From a virus: DNA of 30,788 nt. Positions 28,901-30,788 of the stretch are shown here, piece by piece. The stretch lies in the IMG/VR virus record IMGVR_UViG_3300023184_002232, positions 1 to 30,788 of that record; one strand, written 5' to 3'. How positions within the stretch are numbered: the first letter of the stretch is position 1; each line of letters begins with the position of its first letter. The translations under genes and the position numbers were made by a program. The notes below the pieces were generated by a model, which saw only the letters and a program-made list of their open reading frames with translations, was not told where the DNA came from and ran no database searches.

Positions 28901-30719
28901 ATAGATCCATAGCTTTAGATGTTGCTTCAGATTCTTTTGTAGTATTAGATAGATAACTAAGTAGAGTTATTAAACCAACCGCAACTAGACCTATAACTTC
29001 TAACCAAGGTAAAAATGAAGCAAGAGTTAACCCTATAGAAGCTATAGCAGCCCTTATAGTTACACCTATAAGCGTTATACCTCCTGCAATAGCATTAAGT
29101 TTACCACCTAATCTAACAGCAGCATCACCTGCTGCAGTTAGTCCATTTGTAGGTATATCTGTACCTTTAGCTACTGCTAACTTTGTATTTTCGTAAGCAT
29201 TTTTAACAGCGGCAACAAATCCCTCAGTAGCCTGCATCTTTCTAGCCTGATCAGCTATATAGATTTTTGAGGCAGATTTATCTGCTGTCTCTGATACTCT
29301 TCTTAAATTAGATTCTTGTGAGAGTACTCCCTCTGCTAATTTTACTCTGCGAGCAGATGTTGCTTCACCTTCATCAGTAGCAATTTTATTTATACGTCTT
29401 AAGTCTAAAACACCTGCTATCTGATTTCTAATTAGGGCAGCTTCCGCAGCATTAGCACCCTGTATTGTATTAGCTCTAGTTGCCCATATCTTTAATTGCT
29501 CATCTGTTGTAGTTTTAAGATTTTTTGTTAATCCAGTGCCTAAAGCAGTAAGCGTGTCAGTACTAAATTTACTACTATTAGACTCTAAAGTAGCTAATTT
29601 TGTATAGTAGTCTTCTTGTAATCTTACTTTTCTCTTAATACTTTGAGATGTAATATCATCTAATTTACCGCTTGCTAATTGCTGATTAAGAAACGCTTCT
29701 TGAGCTTTCTTATTTGCAAAAATAGCCGCATCTTCTAGTGACTGTTTAAACTGTCCTAGTGCAGGTATAGCTTGTTTTAACAGTATAACACCTAATGCAG
29801 TCATTACAGCTGCAAGTGCAGTAGGATTAGAAGATAGTATATCTAAGATAGGCGTCAATACTTTATTAACTAACTCAAGACCAGTTTGGGCCACATTAGT
29901 CATTGATGCCAGTAACTTGCTGTAGGGGTTGGCATCTATCTGTATATTGCCAAACTTTTTTTCGCCTTCCTCTAACACAGCATTTGCAAAAGCCTGTTTT
30001 TTCTCAAAATCAGTTAGCGAACTAACGCTTTTACCCAACTGACGAGCATAGGCCTCCTGACTAGGAATAACTCTGGCCATGATGCCTAATTCGTCTAGTA
30101 GTTCTGGTTGTACTTTAGCAATACCCTTTGTTAGTCGATCCATAGAGTCAGGCATATCTCTGCCTAATGCTAGTGAGGCCTTTTTAGCTACTTCAGTCAT
30201 CCTAAGAATATTGGCACTGCTCATGCCTGATGCACTTGCCATAGCTGTACTGCTCATAGCATCGCGTAAAGATATAGCACCATCAGCAGCCTGAACCATT
30301 TGTTTAGCTAAACCACCCAGACTTCTGCCACTAATTGCACCCAGCTGATCTAGGCCCTTAATAATGTTGGTGGTATCAGCAGCTCTAGATAGGGCACCAA
30401 ATGCAGCACTTACAGCAAACAAGTTGGCTGCAAATGTAGCGTAAACGTGAACAAGCCCACCAAGGCCTTGTGCCTGTTTTGCAAAGTCTCTACCACTTGC
30501 GCCACTTGCGCCCGCAACTCCGCGGCTTAAATTAGTGTCTGTGGCGGTTGAACCTGCACCAGGCATAGTAGCCTGTGCAGTACGTACAGGTATTGGTATT
30601 CTGATAGTTGCAGCAGCAGCTGCCGCACCCTTTAAGCTGTCATGTAGTTGTTGAGCCTGATTATTGGCACTAGATAGGCCTGGGGCTTCAACTTTTACTT
30701 CTACATTTACTGTTGCCAT
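22917..30719 (-). CDS. Phage tail tape-measure protein (2,600 aa)
   Basis: I chose the ATG at 30719 (MATVNVEVKVEA), with AAAGGGAG ~6 nt upstream, over an in-frame start at 30752. Residues ~195-260 (PELLDELGIMARVIPSQEAY, RQLGKSVSSLTDFEKKQAFA, NAVLEEGEKKFG) are typical of tape-measure proteins. Hydrophobic segments lie at ~299-315, ~545-590 (LPWLEVIGLVAVGLITLLS) and ~1703-1725 (GPWGWAAAAAAIAALGLG). Between the last two is a long charged coiled coil. Near the C-terminus are a Gly run (~2412) and the tape-measure motif LALVGEQGPELVDFKTPSRV (~2501-2526). By the usual ~0.15 nm per residue rule the tail would be about 390 nm, an inference that favours a long siphovirus- or myovirus-like tail. Gene order (hub next) agrees. 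Confidence 0.95.
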   Translation of the reverse strand: MATVNVEVKVEAPGLSSANNQAQQLHDSLKGAAAAAATIRIPIPVRTAQATMPGAGSTATDTNLSRGVAGASGASGRDFAKQAQGLGGLVHVYATFAANLFAVSAAFGALSRAADTTNIIKGLDQLGAISGRSLGGLAKQMVQAADGAISLRDAMSSTAMASASGMSSANILRMTEVAKKASLALGRDMPDSMDRLTKGIAKVQPELLDELGIMARVIPSQEAYARQLGKSVSSLTDFEKKQAFANAVLEEGEKKFGNIQIDANPYSKLLASMTNVAQTGLELVNKVLTPILDILSSNPTALAAVMTALGVILLKQAIPALGQFKQSLEDAAIFANKKAQEAFLNQQLASGKLDDITSQSIKRKVRLQEDYYTKLATLESNSSKFSTDTLTALGTGLTKNLKTTTDEQLKIWATRANTIQGANAAEAALIRNQIAGVLDLRRINKIATDEGEATSARRVKLAEGVLSQESNLRRVSETADKSASKIYIADQARKMQATEGFVAAVKNAYENTKLAVAKGTDIPTNGLTAAGDAAVRLGGKLNAIAGGITLIGVTIRAAIASIGLTLASFLPWLEVIGLVAVGLITLLSYLSNTTKESEATSKAMDLLKSSLDTVDKTLETINKKPLLEQLSTESVQAKATALAELVASAKSAVEKANIELEKMGRVSGSVNWVNNFFGYGVAKGLNEEISSVVVKSFEALNKGPAQVAAQKAVANILGTTITTSKQLQDVLNSLPAQGKGAILRIIPALQQVSQEFSVGAAKSTELRESYILTNKIFDEFTNSLKATDTYSRLGTAMVEDASKLSIAIQDPISSLNSMLEVVTDINKLRLFPEDTAVELMAQTDALKTLQLQQANAVQSIADTNVEIAKLSEKLNKTLPVGTSLVRFMIDPLFIKEINETKQKIQDLEKTKTIGLDIIASITTKADQLKSVFNAAILEQFKLGASIVSSRLAKDFSEANLTVQKGLAGILGDTKAGIIIRAKIEQQSIDVQRQSIQTQISLVETMEHLTVEMALRRIIDERRDIEGSPGGASTNDPKFTQLQKDEKKLLAREADFSKRPSYKDTSASMGRGDIAIDKERLEYLSKIEGFQAAIQKLNATSRLVNIQKVIDLEKKAYAEKNKATQEDLKDIDVQVSKAELLTTITGLTTAESLQNKQNLANNRINLQTQIEINDKKSELNTLELVELEFAKAKDIEASKLTKAEAVRVTTEISRLETRKRLEQDQQKNNKDTYEQSKAIFEAQQRVQDAIYVRLEQSQSVEEQKIINNESLLELQKELNTLTDVNYITKKSSLDLDNLQLAAQKQIDSITKSANSKIDQAEFNIEQIKARTQAGAAQTSQLAEQQKIIDDTNKLTDSQVKLLLETLGINIKITKEKSANSVEMARQVELEAKLAKAAAIRADRLEVDNALLDFENQRLDNAKELGRITDTQYARNKAGIEIVKQELAYKEKSRVAEEAVLAARNKLISADKNALDAKLNTGKPGESLMSQSGADATVNLTKGQTDAQTALDLAESIRKKIEDTYTIEQKRTAEQLKHNLFLVEQKNLIEKIASLTSSLEVIFGDVGKSIGDSVGAIAKFGKEYADTQAAIDKAKSSGNQDDLIQANKEQTTGVLTNLGLVAKATQGLYDKQTVGYKVLAGAEKAFNALKIGDAVKEFVLKSGLLTMWQTASATANVLEVAQAGITGKAAATASIPAVMMKFMEQMGPWGWAAAAAAIAALGLGVQGDSMVDMTGQTATERQATQGTGTVTGDSTAKSQSINNSLALLNATSVEGLSYYNKMVELLTDINKGISGVAKGVYGTIGLTSGSAFGNKDSESGGYNILGGLFGSTTNKQIIDTGIAFKGTIADFIAGSQDFVQAFENSLITSTSSLLWISSTSSRIQELLGPLNAKVTKAISKVFLNAAVTFVEVGKSLGMTVNDVMTGLSKIPLDKIVSLRGLQGQQLEDALSAAFSSMLDTAADGLFKSLEKFNVMGEGMLQTAVRVTDGLDKINLAMESIGKATVGSGMTGFEISQWIIDAAGGLDKALDLTKNFGSKFITDTERLLPVAAAVTKEFTRLGVSGTLTRESFKNLVQAYKVLGPAGAEVYTSLLKLSDGVDLIVKAAESLNNDLLDQRIAIYEKLDKAEEALILSRTKQLNALDALLRPGQIYLNALEDEKTLKDKLTTAYNNESTAIKSTITTLKNSIKTLTDYKTALTIGSMTILDPTKVYNQTKDSFDKLITLIKAPAVTDAEKLNQADAISKFASVSDAFLTASRVVNASDATYVRDFKSVTDFVDTSTSLLTTQLTDTELQLEKLTASVSFLEKIKTATESTAELLIALTAAQATTEAARIVYEASNTGKIVESANTVGIAINSTANTVGSDARLAIKDTTSAVEDTTTAILNSDAVRVAAAEAAIASHEVKYHASSDTTSGGGGGGGGNDSSNSTSASAAGYTNLATLSAFVSDHISTTLGQGIATVLGDTLSSLSFADISGGGTTSADSGAPSPGPAGIAFASGGLAKGLALVGEQGPELVDFKTPSRVYSNPASNDLLSNADLIAEIRNLHREISQLRKDQREQTGYLIKSNYDANQLAAQQVADATEAATAANTWNMRSAVKIA

Positions 30720-30771
30720 ATATTCTCCCTTTAACCATATAAATTTATACATGGTATTATTACTAACCCCT

Positions 30772-30780
30772 ATTATATCA
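30772..30780 (-). promoter_or_regulatory. Extended -10 element of a probable tape-measure promoter
   Basis: The minus strand reads TGATATAAT at 30780-30772, the same nine bases as the -10 at 11279-11271. It lies ~45 nt upstream of the tape-measure Shine-Dalgarno. A -35 box at normal spacing would fall outside the window, so the promoter is only half visible. Confidence 0.6.
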
Positions 30781-30788
30781 CCTATACA

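Noticed and set aside
22917-30752. Longer N-terminus (11 more residues) for the tape-measure protein
   Set aside because: The start at 30752 has no Shine-Dalgarno, while AAAGGGAG lies at correct spacing before the ATG at 30719.

Overview
This window looks like part of the late structural region of a tailed bacteriophage (Caudoviricetes). It holds a tape-measure gene, a probable tail-tip/hub gene, and a long series of tail-fibre, adhesin and baseplate-accessory genes. All 20 coding regions I can support lie on the minus strand, so gene order runs from high to low coordinates. The DNA is A+T-rich and all three standard stop codons are used. No capsid, replication, lysis, integration or tRNA gene is visible, so the host cannot be named. 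Several small proteins and modules (LamG units with a PTAPLTA linker, Gly-rich domains, VANGGTG repeats, a small FRKNYAG/PPKPY protein) resemble families I associate with aquatic phages. That is recognition from memory, not a search result.

Layout in order of transcription: (1) a 2,600-aa tape-measure protein (30719-22917), with a probable promoter -10 at the right edge and a terminator behind it; (2) a strong promoter, a 649-aa putative tail-tip/hub protein, a 1,498-aa collagen-like fibre with a Gly-rich tip, a 74-aa accessory protein, a 394-aa beta-rich protein, then a terminator; (3) a promoter, a membrane/coiled-coil protein, a BppU-like protein, a 119-aa protein, a 154-aa fibre-like protein, a 377-aa repeat fibre and a 253-aa Gly-rich protein, then a very strong 20-bp-stem terminator; (4) a promoter, a 196-aa baseplate-associated protein, a 103-aa collagen-like protein, 635-aa and 368-aa repeat fibres, a 267-aa modular protein, a 574-aa double Gly-rich protein, three small proteins, and a giant adhesin with Ig-like domains and LamG modules that runs off the left edge.

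Within each unit, genes overlap by ATGA or TAATG or sit a few bases apart, which suggests translational coupling. The only larger gaps each hold a terminator followed at once by a sigma70-type promoter. The genes probably work together as a tail tip carrying several different adhesins.

The most unusual feature is the modularity. Beta-rich modules are inserted inside at least four otherwise ordinary phage proteins, and in two of them a module is inserted inside another module. Near-identical DNA is shared between separate fibre genes, and LamG units and 9-nt collagen repeats are tandemly amplified.
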